From contig JAHEKK010000156.1 in NCBI GenBank assembly GCA_024638395.1, forward strand, positions 1 through 7,227: a DNA stretch of 7,227 nucleotides, in the 5' to 3' direction. Each line of letters begins with the position of its first letter. The stretch's first letter is position 1. This document shows, one piece after another, positions 6,267-7,227 of the stretch. Source of the stretch: Gemmatimonadota bacterium. GTDB taxonomy: Bacteria; Gemmatimonadota; Gemmatimonadetes; Longimicrobiales; Gaopeijiaceae. The position numbers and the translations under genes are program-made. A model generated the notes under the pieces. It worked only from the letters and a program-made list of their open reading frames with translations, was not told the DNA's origin and did no database searches.

Positions 6267-6911
6267 ATGTCTGATTCCTTCAAACCTTCCGACACGAACG
6301 AAGCATCAAAAGGGTCGAAGCCTCAACGGAAGGCGGGCGGTATCAGCCAGCACATGAGTCCGCGGGTCGTCCGGCCTGTAGGAGGGAGACCCCAGATCGA
6401 CGCCCTCGTCAGCCGGGCGCAAGACGGCGACCAGAACGCCTTCGCGGAACTGTATGAGCAGACGTCGGGGCGGGTCTACGCCCTGTGCCTGCGCATGTCC
6501 GGTAGCGCAGAGCTGGCCGAGGAGCTTACCCAGGACGTCTTCGTCAGATGCTGGCAGAAGCTCGGGACCTTCAAGGGCAATAGTCGTTTTACGACGTGGC
6601 TTCACCGCCTCACGGTGAACGTCGTTTTGCAGAAGCGGCGAAAATGGAAACGCTCCTCGGACCGGGAAGCCGGTCCGGATGGACTCGAGCGGTATGTGTC
6701 ACAAACCAGAGACGTCATGCCTGAAACCATGATCGACCTCGAACGCGCAATCGCGGCACTGCCCCAGGGGGCCCGGGAGGTGCTGGTCCTCAGGGATATC
6801 GAGGGATACCGCTACACCGACGTGGCCGAGATCAAGGGTGTGGCCGTTGGTACCGTAAAGGCCCAGGTTCACCGGGCCCGGAAACTGATACGCAAGGCGA
6901 TGGAACAATGA
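6267..6911 (+). CDS. ECF-type RNA polymerase sigma factor (RpoE-like)
   Basis: This 214-residue extracytoplasmic-function sigma factor directs RNA polymerase to a stress or surface-response regulon. Region 2 spans residues 47-126 (DQNAFAELYEQTSGRVYALC, AEELTQDVFVRCW, then TTWLHRLTVNVVLQKRRK). Region 4 spans 159-211 (ALPQGAREVLVLRDIEGYRY, then VAVGTVKAQVHRARKLIRK with its HTH). The first 40 or so residues are hydrophilic and outside the conserved domains. GC at third positions is lower over the first 30 codons, so the in-frame ATG at 6354 (Met30) is a serious alternative start. Neither start has a good Shine-Dalgarno. The gap to the upstream enzyme gene is 27 bp without a visible terminator, so read-through from the deacetylase operon is possible. 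The stop overlaps the next ATG by four bases, typical of sigma/anti-sigma pairs. Confidence 0.93.
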   Translation: MSDSFKPSDTNEASKGSKPQRKAGGISQHMSPRVVRPVGGRPQIDALVSRAQDGDQNAFAELYEQTSGRVYALCLRMSGSAELAEELTQDVFVRCWQKLGTFKGNSRFTTWLHRLTVNVVLQKRRKWKRSSDREAGPDGLERYVSQTRDVMPETMIDLERAIAALPQGAREVLVLRDIEGYRYTDVAEIKGVAVGTVKAQVHRARKLIRKAMEQ

Positions 6912-7227
6912 GGGACCAGGACGAAGCCAGACTACACGACTATCTGGACGGTGAGCTGGGTGAATCGGCCCGGGCGCGTCTCGAGGAGGAGATCCGGTCC
7001 GATGTGGGACTCCGGGCGCAGCTCCGGGATCTGGAGGCCATACGAGCCTCTCTTTCGGAGCTCCCGCGAGCCGCTACGCCTCCGGCGCGGATCTGGACGG
7101 CCATCGAGGCCCGCATCGGAGCTGACGCCCCTTCTCAGGAATCCACGCCCCTCCTGGCGCTGCTTCCGGAAAAGCCGGCCGGGGACATCGACCGCGACGG
7201 TCGCCGGCGGTGGAGACACATCTCGTT
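6908..7227 (+). CDS. Putative anti-sigma factor, N-terminal part (cut by window end)
   Basis: The first 106 residues are visible and the frame runs open off the window. The gene starts inside the sigma-factor stop (ATGA overlap). Residues 7-50 (ARLHDYLDGELGESARARLE, then a charged amphipathic helix) match the pattern of the anti-sigma domain that clamps ECF sigma factors, which is why it is called the cognate inhibitor. The HxxxCxxC zinc site of ZAS/zf-HC2 proteins is absent: by alignment the ligand positions are Glu28, Asp32 and Leu35, and there is no cysteine in the visible part. Pro- and charge-rich linker sequence follows, and the visible end is basic (DRDGRRRWRH), as often seen just before a transmembrane helix, but no membrane segment lies inside the window. 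The call rests on context and the N-terminal pattern. Confidence 0.8.
   Translation, partial: MRDQDEARLHDYLDGELGESARARLEEEIRSDVGLRAQLRDLEAIRASLSELPRAATPPARIWTAIEARIGADAPSQESTPLLALLPEKPAGDIDRDGRRRWRHIS

Noticed and set aside
6932..7219. Minus-strand open frame opposite the anti-sigma gene
   Set aside because: It has no recognisable motif, and the plus-strand ATGA overlap with the sigma gene explains the region.

Overview
The window is GC-rich (about two-thirds by eye) and densely coded, with seven supportable genes plus the last codons of an eighth. A TonB-dependent receptor with a carboxypeptidase-regulatory-like N-terminus, a signal peptide ending in TAQ-TG, and a partner lipoprotein all point to a Gram-negative bacterium with an outer membrane. 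Together with weak or absent Shine-Dalgarno sites and the protein style, this suggests a Gemmatimonadota-like or related FCB-group organism. That taxonomic guess is inference.

Layout, left to right. (1) 1-46: the tail of a plus-strand gene of unknown function. (2) 199-867 (+): a DtxR/MntR-family metalloregulator with the HTH, dimerisation and FeoA/SH3-like domains. (3) 891-1910 and 1910-4273 (both -): a two-gene operon read right to left, with a TonB-dependent outer-membrane receptor first and a DUF4249-like surface lipoprotein second, joined by a one-base TGATG stop/start overlap. It converges on the regulator gene with only 23 bp between stop codons. (4) 4274-4356: a short divergent intergenic region with a C-rich plus strand and a G-rich minus strand. 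(5) 4357-5256 and 5253-6239 (both +): a histone-deacetylase-superfamily amidohydrolase overlapping by four bases (GTGA) a PLP enzyme that reads as a D-cysteine desulfhydrase. (6) 6267-6911 and 6908-7227 (both +): an ECF sigma factor and, with a four-base ATGA overlap, the N-terminal part of its presumed anti-sigma factor, cut by the window end.

How the genes may work together. The receptor and lipoprotein probably form one outer-membrane uptake unit. The deacetylase and desulfhydrase are translationally coupled, which suggests one small-molecule pathway (removal of an acyl group, then PLP-dependent beta-elimination), but the substrate is unknown. The sigma/anti-sigma pair is a standard regulatory module whose targets cannot be read from this window. 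The metalloregulator is not in an operon with the receptor, so a link between them is only possible, not shown.

I found no tRNA, rRNA, CRISPR array, insertion sequence or phage gene. Nothing here is clearly an undescribed system. The points most worth a second look are the deacetylase/desulfhydrase pair, the anti-sigma factor that has lost its zinc ligands, the Mn-type ligand set of the DtxR protein, and the G-rich tract between the divergent genes.
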